This document shows, piece by piece, positions 32,167 to 40,913 of a DNA stretch of 64,000 bases (position 1 is the stretch's first letter; the number at the start of each line of letters is the position of its first letter). The position numbers were made by a program, and so were the translations under genes. The stretch is taken from NCBI RefSeq assembly GCF_029224025.1, contig NZ_CP119392.1, forward strand, positions 2,379,001-2,443,000, read 5' to 3'. Below the pieces are notes generated by a model. That model ran no database searches. It was not told where the DNA came from and was given only the letters and a program-made list of their open reading frames with translations. The stretch comes from Rhodanobacter sp. AS-Z3 (GTDB lineage Bacteria > Pseudomonadota > Gammaproteobacteria > Xanthomonadales > Rhodanobacteraceae).

Positions 32167-34101
32167 ATGATTTCCTTCCGACATTTCGCCTTGCGCCGTG
32201 GCAGTCGACTGCTGCTTTCCGACATCGATCTGGTGATCCAGAGTGGCTGGCGCCTCGGCGTGATCGGCCGCAACGGCTGTGGCAAGTCCAGCTTGTTCGC
32301 CACCTTGCAGGGCAAGCTCGAAGGCGATGCCGGCGAGCTGGAGATGTCCGGCAAGTTGCGGCTGGCCTCGGTGGCGCAGGAAACCCCGGCGCTGCCCGAT
32401 GCGGCAATCGACTACGTGCTGGGCGGTGATGAGGAGCTGGCCGAGGCGATCAACGCGGAAGCCGATGCTGGCGAGCGCGGCGACATGGACGCGATGGCCA
32501 AGGCGCATCACCGCATCGAAGAGTTGAACGGTTATGACGGCCGCGCCCGTGCCGGGCGCCTGCTGCATGGGCTGGGCTTCCCACCTGAAACGCACGAGCG
32601 TGCGGTGCAGGAATTCTCCGGCGGCTGGCGCGGACGCCTGAACCTGGCCCGTGCACTGATGTGTCCGTCGGACTTGCTGCTGCTCGATGAGCCGACCAAC
32701 CATCTCGATCTCGACGCCGTGTTGTGGCTGGAAGAATGGCTGCGCCGCTATCAGGGCACCTTGCTGATCATCTCGCATGATCGTGAGTTCCTCGACGGCG
32801 TGATTACCCATACGCTGCATCTCAATGACGGCAAGGCCAAGCTCTACACCGGCAATTACAGCGCATTCGAGCGCCTGCGTGCCGAGCAGCTGCGCCAGCA
32901 GCAGATCTCGCATGAACGCGAGCAGGCCGAGCGCGCCCATCTGCAGTCCTTCATCGACCGCTTCAAGGCCAAGGCGACCAAGGCCAAACAGGCGCAATCG
33001 CGCATGAAACGACTGGAGAAGCTGGCCGGCACCGAGGCCGTGCGCGCTGACCGGCCCTTCAGCTTCACCTTCCCGATACCCGGTCGCCTGCCGGATTCGA
33101 TGCTGCAACTGGAAGACATCACCGCCGGCTATATGGCCGACCCATCCAGTCGCGAGGGCAATGAGGAAGTCGCCCACATCGTGCTCGCCGACGTGCGTTT
33201 CAGTATCGAGGCGGGCGAGCGAATCGGTCTTCTCGGCCCCAACGGCGCCGGCAAATCCACTTTGGTGAAAACGCTGGTCGGTGAGCTGGAGCCGTTCAGC
33301 GGCGAGCGCAAGGTGCACAAGGATCTGAACATCGGCTACTTCGCCCAGCACACGGTGGAAAGCCTGCGCGAAGGTGCCAGCGCGCTCGATCACCTGATGG
33401 ACAAGGCGCCGGGTGTAGCAACACAGGTGATGCGCGATTTCCTTGGCACCTGGAACTTCGCCGGTGATCGGGCGTTTGAATCCGTTGACGGTTTCTCGGG
33501 CGGCGAGCGTGCGCGCCTGGCGCTGGCGCTGATCGCGTGGGACAAGCCGAACCTGTTGCTGCTCGACGAACCCACCAACCATCTCGACCTGGACATGCGC
33601 GAAGCGCTGGCCGATGCGCTGGCCGATTTCGACGGCGCACTGGTCCTGGTCTCGCATGACCGCCATCTGCTGGGCATGGTTTGCGACAGCTTCTGGCGCG
33701 TTGCCGACAGCGTGGTAGAGCCGTTCGATGGTGACCTCGACGATTACGCGCGCTGGCTGAAGAATCGCGGATCGGCGAGCAAGAAGGCCGCGAAAGCCGG
33801 TGCGGCCAAGCCGGTGGAAGTCAAGTTGGTCGAGATTTCACCGGAGGAGCGCCGCCGTCAGGTGGCCGCTCAGCGTGACGACGAGAAAGCTGCGCGCCAG
33901 CGGGTGAAAAAGGTCGAGACGCGCACTGCCACGATCGACACCGAGCTGAGCACGATCGAGACGCAACTCGCTGACCCGGCCACCTACAACGGACCGACCC
34001 AGGAAATGATGCGGCTGGGCCAGCGGCAGGCCGAGTTGCGTAGCGAGAAAGAAGCGCTGGAAAGCGAATGGCTGGCGTTGATGGAACAACTGGAGGCATA
34101 G
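32167..34101 (+). CDS. yheS: ABC-F family ATPase
   Basis: A 644-residue cytoplasmic ABC-F protein that binds ribosomes rather than membranes. It has two ABC domains: Walker A GRNGCGKSS near 36 and GPNGAGKST near 359, signatures EFSGGWRGR and GFSGGERAR, and two LLLLDEPTNHLDLD Walker B regions. A charged linker between the domains (residues 235-290) and a C-terminal coiled coil (from about 540) match YheS. It has no transmembrane segments. It is followed after 2 bases by a phosphoglycerate-mutase-like gene, probably one operon with recJ. Confidence 0.9.
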   Translation: MISFRHFALRRGSRLLLSDIDLVIQSGWRLGVIGRNGCGKSSLFATLQGKLEGDAGELEMSGKLRLASVAQETPALPDAAIDYVLGGDEELAEAINAEADAGERGDMDAMAKAHHRIEELNGYDGRARAGRLLHGLGFPPETHERAVQEFSGGWRGRLNLARALMCPSDLLLLDEPTNHLDLDAVLWLEEWLRRYQGTLLIISHDREFLDGVITHTLHLNDGKAKLYTGNYSAFERLRAEQLRQQQISHEREQAERAHLQSFIDRFKAKATKAKQAQSRMKRLEKLAGTEAVRADRPFSFTFPIPGRLPDSMLQLEDITAGYMADPSSREGNEEVAHIVLADVRFSIEAGERIGLLGPNGAGKSTLVKTLVGELEPFSGERKVHKDLNIGYFAQHTVESLREGASALDHLMDKAPGVATQVMRDFLGTWNFAGDRAFESVDGFSGGERARLALALIAWDKPNLLLLDEPTNHLDLDMREALADALADFDGALVLVSHDRHLLGMVCDSFWRVADSVVEPFDGDLDDYARWLKNRGSASKKAAKAGAAKPVEVKLVEISPEERRRQVAAQRDDEKAARQRVKKVETRTATIDTELSTIETQLADPATYNGPTQEMMRLGQRQAELRSEKEALESEWLALMEQLEA

Positions 34102-34103
34102 CC

Positions 34104-35024
34104 ATGTCGCTAACGGTTCGCTCGCTGCAGTTGTGGCTGCCCGCGCTGGCGCACTTCGAGCCTGGGCATCCGCTACGCGAATGGCTGGCCCGGGCTGATC
34201 GTCTTGCCGCGGGCGGCAAGGGTTACTTCGGCGGATTGGCTGATCATTTTTCGTCGGTCGACGCGAAGCTTACGGCGGCGGCCATTACCCGCCAGTTTCT
34301 TGCCGGCGACGCCGCCGATGGCCTGTGGCTGTCGGCCGATCCGGCCTGGATTCAGCCGGACATGAATGGCGTGCGGCTGCTGGCTTGTGGACGCATGCAG
34401 CTGGACCGGGACGCGGCGCAAGCGCTGGCCGAAGCGTTGCGGCCGGTGTTCGAAGAAGTCGGCATGCAACTGGAGGTTTCCACGCCCGATCACTGGCATC
34501 TCCGATTGCCAGCGGACATATCGCTGCCCGATTTCGCTGCCCCCGCGCAGGCGTTGGGTGAGGACCTCGCCCAGCATTTGCCGCAAGGTCCGGAGGGCCG
34601 TCGCTGGCGTGTCCTGCTCAATGATATTCAGGTGTTGTTGCATCAGCATCCGCTGAATCGGCAACGACAGGCGCGCGGTCTATCGCCGGTCAACAGCTTG
34701 TGGTTGTGGGGTGGCGGGCGTTTGCCGACCGGGATCACCACTCAATTTGGCGGTGTAATCAGCGACGACGTGCTGTTGCGCGCACTGGCGTCGCTCGCAG
34801 GTATCACGCAGCAGGCGCGCAGTCCTGAAACCATCGCGACCAGCAAAGCAGGTAGCTTGATCGATCTGCAGGACTTGCCGGCACGTGACATCGCCACGCA
34901 TTGGTGGCCGTGCGTACAGCCATTGCTTGAGCAACAGCCGGTGCTGCTGCAGTTCGCCAGTGGCGAGCGCTGGCAGCGCAAACCCTGGCACCGCTGGCGC
35001 GTGTGGCGCAGGGTGGGCCGTTGA
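34104..35024 (+). CDS. Phosphoglycerate-mutase-like protein (putative)
   Basis: A 306-residue protein of a xanthomonad family commonly labelled as a cofactor-independent phosphoglycerate-mutase-like regulator. Visible stretches: RSLQLWLPALAHFEPGHPLREWLARAD, WLSADPAWIQPDMNGVRLLA, LLNDIQVLLHQHPLNRQRQARG, and PVNSLWLWGGGRLP. No clear metal-binding active site can be confirmed. The activity label is uncertain; the protein itself is surely real. The ATG at 34104 follows the yheS stop by 2 bases and its end overlaps recJ. Confidence 0.62.
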   Translation: MSLTVRSLQLWLPALAHFEPGHPLREWLARADRLAAGGKGYFGGLADHFSSVDAKLTAAAITRQFLAGDAADGLWLSADPAWIQPDMNGVRLLACGRMQLDRDAAQALAEALRPVFEEVGMQLEVSTPDHWHLRLPADISLPDFAAPAQALGEDLAQHLPQGPEGRRWRVLLNDIQVLLHQHPLNRQRQARGLSPVNSLWLWGGGRLPTGITTQFGGVISDDVLLRALASLAGITQQARSPETIATSKAGSLIDLQDLPARDIATHWWPCVQPLLEQQPVLLQFASGERWQRKPWHRWRVWRRVGR

Positions 35025-36778
35025 GCGTGTTGCAACTGCAACGGCGCGAACGTCGGGCTGAGCCGCACGGTTGGCCGGCTTCGGTGCACCCGGTCTTGCA
35101 GCAGGTGTATGCCGCGCGGGGCGTGCTGGAACCTGCGCAGGCTGAACACAGGTTGGCCCGGATGCTGTCGCCGGAACTGCTTGGTGGGATGAGTCAGGCG
35201 GTCGACCTGCTGGCTGAAGCCATCCGTGATGACTGGTCCATCCTGATCGCCGGCGACTACGACTGTGACGGCGCCACCGGCACCGCGGTGGCCGTGCGCG
35301 GTCTGCGTCTGCTCGGTGCGCGGCAGGTTGGTTATGCGATTCCCAATCGTTTCACCCACGGCTACGGTCTGAGCGCCACCTTCGTGGCTTCGCTGCAGCC
35401 GACACCGCAACTCATCGTCACCGTGGACAACGGCGTAGCCAGTGTGGCCGGCGTGGCGGCAGCGAAGGCCCGTGGTATCCGCGTCATCGTCACTGATCAT
35501 CATTTGCCCGGCGAACAGCTGCCGGACTGCGATGCCATGGTCAATCCGAATCTGGCCGGCGATCCGTTTCCGAGCAAGATGCTGGCCGGCGTCGGCGTGA
35601 TGTTCTACTTGCTGTTGAGCCTGCGTGCGCGGCTTTACCCTGGTGATCATCCTGATCGCGAAGATCAGCAGGGGACCATCCCCGGCCGTGCTGTTCAAAA
35701 GCGCCAACGCCCCGATCTTTCGAGCGTGCTCGACCTGGTTGCGCTGGGCACGGTGGCCGATCTGGTGCCGCTGGATTTCAACAACCGCGTGCTGGTCGAA
35801 GCTGGCCTGCAGCGTATGCGCGGCGGGCGCGCCTGTGCCGGCATCACCGCGCTGGTCGAAGCTGGCAAGCGCAGTCTGGCGACGTTGTGCGCCAGTGATC
35901 TGGGCTTTGCCGTGGGTCCCCGCTTGAACGCTGCCGGGCGTCTGGAAGACATGCGGCTTGGGGTGGAATGCCTGCTCACCGATGACGCGGCGCAGGCACG
36001 CCATTACGCCGCGCAGCTCGATGCAATCAACCGTGAGCGACGCGATCTTCAAGCCTCCATGGTGGCCGAAGCGGAGCAAATGGTCGCCGGCCTCTCCGAC
36101 ATCGACGCGATCGGCGTGGCCTTGTTCGAACCGTCGTGGCATGCAGGCGTGGTGGGTCTGGTCGCTTCTAAACTTAAAGAGCGGCTGCATCGCCCGGTGA
36201 TTGCCTTTGCTCCGGCCAGTGCAGACGATGGTGATAATTTGCGTGGGTCTGCCCGTTCGATTCCGGGCTTCCACATCCGTGATGCGCTGGCCGCCATCGA
36301 TGCACGCCAGCCCGGCCTGATCGAGCGCTTCGGCGGCCATGCGATGGCGGCCGGGCTGAGCCTGAAGGCTGTGGACTACCCGCGGTTTGCTGCTGCCTTC
36401 GATGCCGTGGCACGCGAATTGATCGAGCCAGAACGTTTGCAAGCGGTGTTGCATACCGACGGCGAGCTGCCGCCCGGCGCCGCTACGCTGGATCTTGCCC
36501 GGCAATTGCGTCGGGCCGGGCCGTGGGGCCAGGCCTTCCCCGAACCGTTGTTCGATAACGTGTTCGACTGCGCCAGCTGGAAGGTGATGGGTGAATGCCA
36601 TCTGCGCCTGCAATTGCGCGATCCGCGCGATGGCGCCGTGCATGACGCGGTGATGTTCAACGCCTATCACGGCCAACCGCCGCCGTCGCGCCTGCGTGCC
36701 GCCTACGAGCTGGTGATCAACGACTGGCAAGGCCGCGAAAGCCCGCGCCTGCTGCTGCGGCATATCGAAGCGGCTTGA
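35003..36778 (+). CDS. recJ: Single-stranded-DNA-specific exonuclease RecJ
   Basis: Degrades ssDNA 5' to 3' in recombination and mismatch repair. A 591-residue DHH/DHHA1 protein: GDYDCDGATGT near 86, VTVDNGVAS, the DHH motif VTDHHLPGEQLPDCDAMVNPN near 165, and DHHA1 IERFGGHAMAAGLSL near 440. Length fits the family (about 570). The GTG at 35003 overlaps the preceding gene; the TTG a few codons later is also possible, so the exact start is uncertain. Confidence 0.93.
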   Translation: MAQGGPLSVLQLQRRERRAEPHGWPASVHPVLQQVYAARGVLEPAQAEHRLARMLSPELLGGMSQAVDLLAEAIRDDWSILIAGDYDCDGATGTAVAVRGLRLLGARQVGYAIPNRFTHGYGLSATFVASLQPTPQLIVTVDNGVASVAGVAAAKARGIRVIVTDHHLPGEQLPDCDAMVNPNLAGDPFPSKMLAGVGVMFYLLLSLRARLYPGDHPDREDQQGTIPGRAVQKRQRPDLSSVLDLVALGTVADLVPLDFNNRVLVEAGLQRMRGGRACAGITALVEAGKRSLATLCASDLGFAVGPRLNAAGRLEDMRLGVECLLTDDAAQARHYAAQLDAINRERRDLQASMVAEAEQMVAGLSDIDAIGVALFEPSWHAGVVGLVASKLKERLHRPVIAFAPASADDGDNLRGSARSIPGFHIRDALAAIDARQPGLIERFGGHAMAAGLSLKAVDYPRFAAAFDAVARELIEPERLQAVLHTDGELPPGAATLDLARQLRRAGPWGQAFPEPLFDNVFDCASWKVMGECHLRLQLRDPRDGAVHDAVMFNAYHGQPPPSRLRAAYELVINDWQGRESPRLLLRHIEAA

Positions 36779-36846
36779 ACCTTTCTTGCGCGTTGTTCAC
36801 GTGATGGGGTGCATGCTGGCGCCTCCACCCTCCACGGAGAACAACC

Positions 36847-37221
36847 ATGATTTCACAAATCGAAGGTCTGCCTGCCGGCACGCTGGGTTTTCGTGCCCAT
36901 GGTCAGGTCACCGCGGATGACTACGAAAGCATCATCGTGCCGGACGTGGAAGCGGCGTTTGCGCTCAATCGCAAATTGCGCTTGCTGTATGTCACCGCGG
37001 AGGACTTCACCGGCTTCGACCCGGGCGCCATGTGGAACGACGCGAAGCTGGGTGCGCGGCATTTCAGTGGTTGGGATCGCGTGGCTCTGGTCACCGACGT
37101 GCCATGGCTGCGAGTGACTGCTGCCACGTTCAGCTTTGCCATACCGGCACAAGTCCGGCTATTCCATGCCGCTGAAATCGAACAGGCTACTGCCTGGATC
37201 ACCGAAGCTTCAGACGGCTAA
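36847..37221 (+). CDS. SpoIIAA/STAS-like domain protein
   Basis: A 124-residue protein with the SpoIIAA-like (DUF3478) pattern: GLPAGTLGFRAHGQVTADDYESIIVPDVE, RLLYVTAEDFTGFDPGAMWNDAKLGARHF, WDRVALVTDVPWLR, RLFHAAEIEQATAWI. Such proteins are soluble and probably bind lipid-like or signalling partners; the substrate is unknown. It is a single gene between recJ and the asn leader region. Confidence 0.78.
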   Translation: MISQIEGLPAGTLGFRAHGQVTADDYESIIVPDVEAAFALNRKLRLLYVTAEDFTGFDPGAMWNDAKLGARHFSGWDRVALVTDVPWLRVTAATFSFAIPAQVRLFHAAEIEQATAWITEASDG

Positions 37222-37283
37222 ATGGCCGATTGATCCGTTTTTCGGCACTTGCCAAGCTGCTGAGAATCTGTTCCAGTAAGTCC

Positions 37284-37406
37284 ATGCATTCCGCCACCGC
37301 CCGTTTCGTCAACCTCATTGCGCTCTCCGCGCAGGGTTTCGTGCTGGCCAGCAACAACAATAATCGCGCGAACAATAACGCCAACCGTTGGCGGGCCCTC
37401 GCGTAG
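37284..37406 (+). CDS. Asparagine-rich leader peptide of asnB (40 aa)
   Basis: A 40-codon frame ATG to TAG, too short for normal gene callers. It contains nine Asn codons, eight of them in the last 17 residues: a run of four (37353-37364), a run of three (37371-37379) and one more (37383-37385). The next gene is asparagine synthetase and a strong terminator lies between them. This is the arrangement of amino-acid leader peptides, in which ribosome stalling at scarce aminoacyl-tRNA decides read-through. The ribosome-binding site is weak. Confidence 0.82.
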   Translation: MHSATARFVNLIALSAQGFVLASNNNNRANNNANRWRALA

Positions 37407-37468
37407 CTTCAAGTCTCCACGAAAAATACGCGAAGAAGGCCCGCCTAGTGCGGGCCTTCTTCGTTTTT
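37390..37468 (+). promoter_or_regulatory. asnB transcription attenuator (antiterminator/terminator)
   Basis: Terminator: perfect 14-bp stem CGAAGAAGGCCCGC (37431-37444) with GCGGGCCTTCTTCG (37450-37463), then five T. Alternative pairing: GGCGGGCC (37390-37397), located right after the Asn codon cluster, is perfectly complementary to GGCCCGCC (37438-37445) in the terminator's left arm. A ribosome stalled at the Asn codons would leave 37390-37397 free to block the terminator. One that reaches the stop at 37404 would cover it and allow termination. The model is inferred from sequence. Confidence 0.8.
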
Positions 37469-37538
37469 GCCTGTGGGCATGGATGCCCACTTTTGCCCCG
37501 CGATCAGGGATCGGTCGCACAAACAAAAGGCCTTCACC

Positions 37539-39206
37539 ATGTGCTCGATATTCGGAATGTTCGACCTGCAACCCGGTGATGATCTGGCGGCGTTGCGCCG
37601 ACAGGCGCTGGAACTGTCGCAGCGCCAGCGCCATCGCGGGCCGGACTGGAGTGGTGTTTTCGTCGACGCCGGTGTGATTCTGGTGCACGAGCGCCTGGCG
37701 ATTGTCGACCCGGCCAGCGGTGCCCAGCCGCTGCGTTCGCGTGATGGCGCGCTGGCGCTGGCGGTCAACGGCGAGATCTACAACCACCGCGAGCTGCGTG
37801 CGGCCAGTGACTATGACTTCACCACCGGGTCGGACTGCGAGGTGATCAACGCGCTCTATCGGGAGCATGGCAGTGATTTCCTCGGCAAACTCAACGGCAT
37901 CTTCGCGTTCGCGCTGTGGGATGGTGTGGCGCAGCGTTATTTGATCGCCCGCGATCCGATGGGCGTGTGCCCGCTGTATTGGGGGCATGACGTGCAGGGA
38001 CGTCTTTGCGTGGCGTCGGAGATGAAGGCGCTGGTTGGCGTATGTGCCGACGTGGCGCCGTTTCCGCCGGGGCATGTTTACGACAGCGCGAGCGGCGAAT
38101 TGCAGCTTTACTACAGCAAACCCTGGCGTGATTACGAAGCGACGCGTGGCCAGGAAGTCAGTGCAACCGCGTTGCGCGAGGCCTTCGAGCAGGCGGTGCA
38201 TCGTCAGTTGATGACCGATGTGCCGTACGGCGTGTTGTTGTCCGGCGGGCTGGATTCTTCACTGGTCGCGGCTTGCGCGGCGCAGTTTGCACGTGAGCGG
38301 GTCGAGGACGACGATCGCAGCGAAGCGTGGTGGCCGCGGCTGCATTCGTTCGCGGTCGGGCTGGACGGCTCGCCCGATCTGGCTGCGGCGCAGATCGCTG
38401 CCGATGCGCTGGGTACCGTGCATCACGGTTTCATCTACACGTTCTGGGAAGGGCTGGATGCCTTGCCCGAAGTGATCCGGCACATCGAAACCTACGACGT
38501 CACCACGATTCGCGCCGCTACGCCGATGTATTTGCTGGCGCGGCGGATCAAGGCGATGGGCGTGAAGATGGTGTTGTCTGGCGAGGGTTCGGACGAGATC
38601 TTCGGGGGTTACCTGTACTTCCACAAGGCACCGTCGGCCGAGGCCTTTCACGAAGAAACCGTGCGCAAGCTTGATGCGCTGCACAGCTACGATTGCCTGC
38701 GCGCGAACAAGGCGATGATGGCCTGGGGAGTGGAGGCGCGCGTGCCGTTCCTCGATCTGGAATTCATCGACGTGGCGATGGGACTGGATGCTGTACGGAA
38801 GATGGCCGGGCAGGGCAAGATCGAGAAGGCGGTATTGCGCGAGGCGTTCGAAGGCGCGTTGCCGAATGAAATTCTGTGGCGGCAGAAGGAGCAGTTCAGC
38901 GACGGCGTCGGTTACGGCTGGATCGACGGGCTCAAGGCGCATGCGGAACAACAGGTCAGTGACCGCGAGTTCGCGGCGGCTGCGGCTCGTTTCCCGTTCA
39001 ACACGCCGGCAACCAAGGAAGCCTATTTCTACCGCTGCATCTTCGAGCAACATTTTCCGGGTGAAGCCTGTGCAGCCACGGTGCCTGGCGGCAAGTCGAT
39101 CGCCTGCTCCTCGCCAGCGGCGCTGGCGTGGGACCCGGCCTTTGCCAGTGCGGCTGATCCGTCCGGGCGTGCGGTGAAGGGCGTGCACCAGCAGGCGTTG
39201 GCCTGA
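37539..39206 (+). CDS. asnB: Asparagine synthetase B (glutamine-hydrolysing)
   Basis: Makes asparagine from aspartate, ATP and glutamine. 555 residues, the normal length of AsnB. The N-terminal glutaminase starts MCSIFGMF with the catalytic Cys2; RHRGPDWSGVF and NGEIYNHREL follow. The synthetase domain has the PP-loop LLSGGLDSSLVAA near 229 and VLSGEGSDEIFGGYLYF near 340. The ATG at 37539 is chosen because Cys must follow Met. The gene is preceded by a probable Asn-leader attenuator. Confidence 0.96.
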   Translation: MCSIFGMFDLQPGDDLAALRRQALELSQRQRHRGPDWSGVFVDAGVILVHERLAIVDPASGAQPLRSRDGALALAVNGEIYNHRELRAASDYDFTTGSDCEVINALYREHGSDFLGKLNGIFAFALWDGVAQRYLIARDPMGVCPLYWGHDVQGRLCVASEMKALVGVCADVAPFPPGHVYDSASGELQLYYSKPWRDYEATRGQEVSATALREAFEQAVHRQLMTDVPYGVLLSGGLDSSLVAACAAQFARERVEDDDRSEAWWPRLHSFAVGLDGSPDLAAAQIAADALGTVHHGFIYTFWEGLDALPEVIRHIETYDVTTIRAATPMYLLARRIKAMGVKMVLSGEGSDEIFGGYLYFHKAPSAEAFHEETVRKLDALHSYDCLRANKAMMAWGVEARVPFLDLEFIDVAMGLDAVRKMAGQGKIEKAVLREAFEGALPNEILWRQKEQFSDGVGYGWIDGLKAHAEQQVSDREFAAAAARFPFNTPATKEAYFYRCIFEQHFPGEACAATVPGGKSIACSSPAALAWDPAFASAADPSGRAVKGVHQQALA

Positions 39207-39319
39207 GCTTGCAGTCGAGGTGGCAATCGCCCGGCGTGACCGTCAAAGCCTCATGTCGGCATGCTGTGCCGGCATGGGCTCTGCTACCATTGCGAGCTGT
39301 TTTCCTGCGATTTCCTACC

Positions 39320-40445
39320 ATGATCGAGACCAATCCCATCCAGGCCCAGATCACCGACCTTCGTGACCGTGTCGAGTCACTTCGGGGGTATCTTTGACTA
39401 CGCTACAAAAAGCGAACGTCTGGAAGAAGTAACCCGCGAACTGGAAAGTCCCACGGTCTGGGATGACCCCGCGCGCGCCCAGGAACTGGGCCGCGAGCGT
39501 GCCCGGCTCGATACCATTGTCCACGGCATCGACCGCATGACCGCCAGCCTCACCGATGCCGGTGAGTTGCTGGAGATGGCCATTGCCGACGGTGACGATG
39601 ACACTGCGCAATCGGTGATCGACGATCTGACCAAGGTGGAAACCGAAGTCGGCAAGCTGGAATTCCAGCGCATGTTCTCCGGCAAGATGGATGCAACCAA
39701 CGCGTTCGTCGATATCCAGGCCGGTGCCGGTGGCACCGAAGCGCAGGACTGGGCCGAAATGCTGCTGCGCATGTATTTGCGCTGGTGCGAAAACCGCGGT
39801 TGGAAGACCGAGTTGATGGAAGTCTCCGGGGGCGACGTGGCCGGCATCAAGTCCGCCACCTTCCGCGTCGAGGGTGACTACGCCTATGGCTGGTTGAAGA
39901 CCGAGATCGGCGTGCACCGGCTGGTGCGCAAGTCGCCGTTCGATTCGGATAACCGCCGGCACACCAGCTTCACTTCGGTGTTCGTGTCGCCGGAAGTCGA
40001 TGACAACATCGAGATCGACATCAATCCTGCTGACCTGCGTACCGACGTGTATCGGTCCTCCGGCGCCGGTGGTCAGCACGTCAACAAGACCGAATCGGCG
40101 GTGCGAATCACGCATATTCCGACCAATACCGTGGTGGCCTGCCAGACCGGCCGCAGCCAGCACCAGAACCGCGACACCGCGATGAAGATGCTGGCCGCCA
40201 AGCTGTACGAACTGGAAATCCAGAAGCGCAATGTGGAACGCGATGCGCTGGAAGCGACCAAATCCGACATTGGCTGGGGCAGCCAGATCCGCAACTACGT
40301 GCTCGACCAGAGCCGCATCAAGGATCTGCGCACCGGCATCGAACGGACCGACACCCAGAAAGTGCTCGACGGCGACATCGATGAATTCATCGAGGCCAGC
40401 CTGAAATCGGGTCTGGAGGCTGGCTCCAAACGCATCGATGCGTAA
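39320..40445 (+). CDS. prfB: Peptide chain release factor 2, with programmed +1 frameshift
   Basis: Recognises UGA and UAA stop codons. The first 25 codons (39320-39394) end at an in-frame TGA (39395-39397) within GGGGGTATCTTTGAC, the classic RF2 autoregulatory site with an upstream Shine-Dalgarno-like G run. Reading continues in the +1 frame from GAC at 39396 to the stop at 40445, giving 374 residues in all. The GGQ motif is in [17 protein letters not shown]. Any annotation that does not join the two frames will miss the N-terminus. Confidence 0.96.
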
Positions 40446-40491
40446 GTGTTGATGCGTTGAATGTGTGCATTTTTCGAGTGGAGTCCCGGTC

Positions 40492-40818
40492 ATGAACAGC
40501 AAGAAAACCTTCCGCATGCTGCTGGTTTGCGCGATGTTTGCAGCGTTCAGTTCCACCGCTTGCGCAGCCCAGGATGGCTCCGGCCAGAGCATCAAGCAGG
40601 ACGCGAAAACGGCAGGCCACGGCATCGCTGATCGTGCTCGCGACGTCGGTCATGCGACCAAGCATGTGGCCACGAAGGTGGGCCATGGTGGGAAGGAAGC
40701 CGGCGTGGGGATTGGTCACGGTGCGAAGAAGGCCGGGCTGGGCATTGGCCACGGTGCACGCGATGGCTGGAACGCGACGAAACACGCGGTCAAGAAGGTT
40801 TTCAACAAGGGCGATTGA
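40492..40818 (+). CDS. Small exported protein with GHG-type repeats
   Basis: A 108-residue protein with a signal peptide ([20 protein letters not shown]) and a mature part of short repeats ([38 protein letters not shown]). This amphipathic pattern resembles small stress-associated periplasmic proteins. No catalytic motif is seen. It lies between prfB and lysS and could be an insertion into that pair. Confidence 0.6.
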   Translation: MNSKKTFRMLLVCAMFAAFSSTACAAQDGSGQSIKQDAKTAGHGIADRARDVGHATKHVATKVGHGGKEAGVGIGHGAKKAGLGIGHGARDGWNATKHAVKKVFNKGD

Positions 40819-40913
40819 CGCGTATTGCAGGCCATTGCGTGTTGTCTGGCAACCCGAATCAAACCATGAGGCGTTCGCCAAGCGATGCGGACGCCCGGAG
40901 CAGCAAAAGTCCC

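Noticed and set aside
32077..33666. A 529-codon minus-strand frame opposite yheS
   Set aside because: yheS on the + strand has all ABC-F motifs; the antisense frame is an artefact of codon bias.
34742..36763. A 673-codon minus-strand frame opposite recJ
   Set aside because: recJ has DHH/DHHA1 motifs in the + strand; the antisense product is not protein-like.
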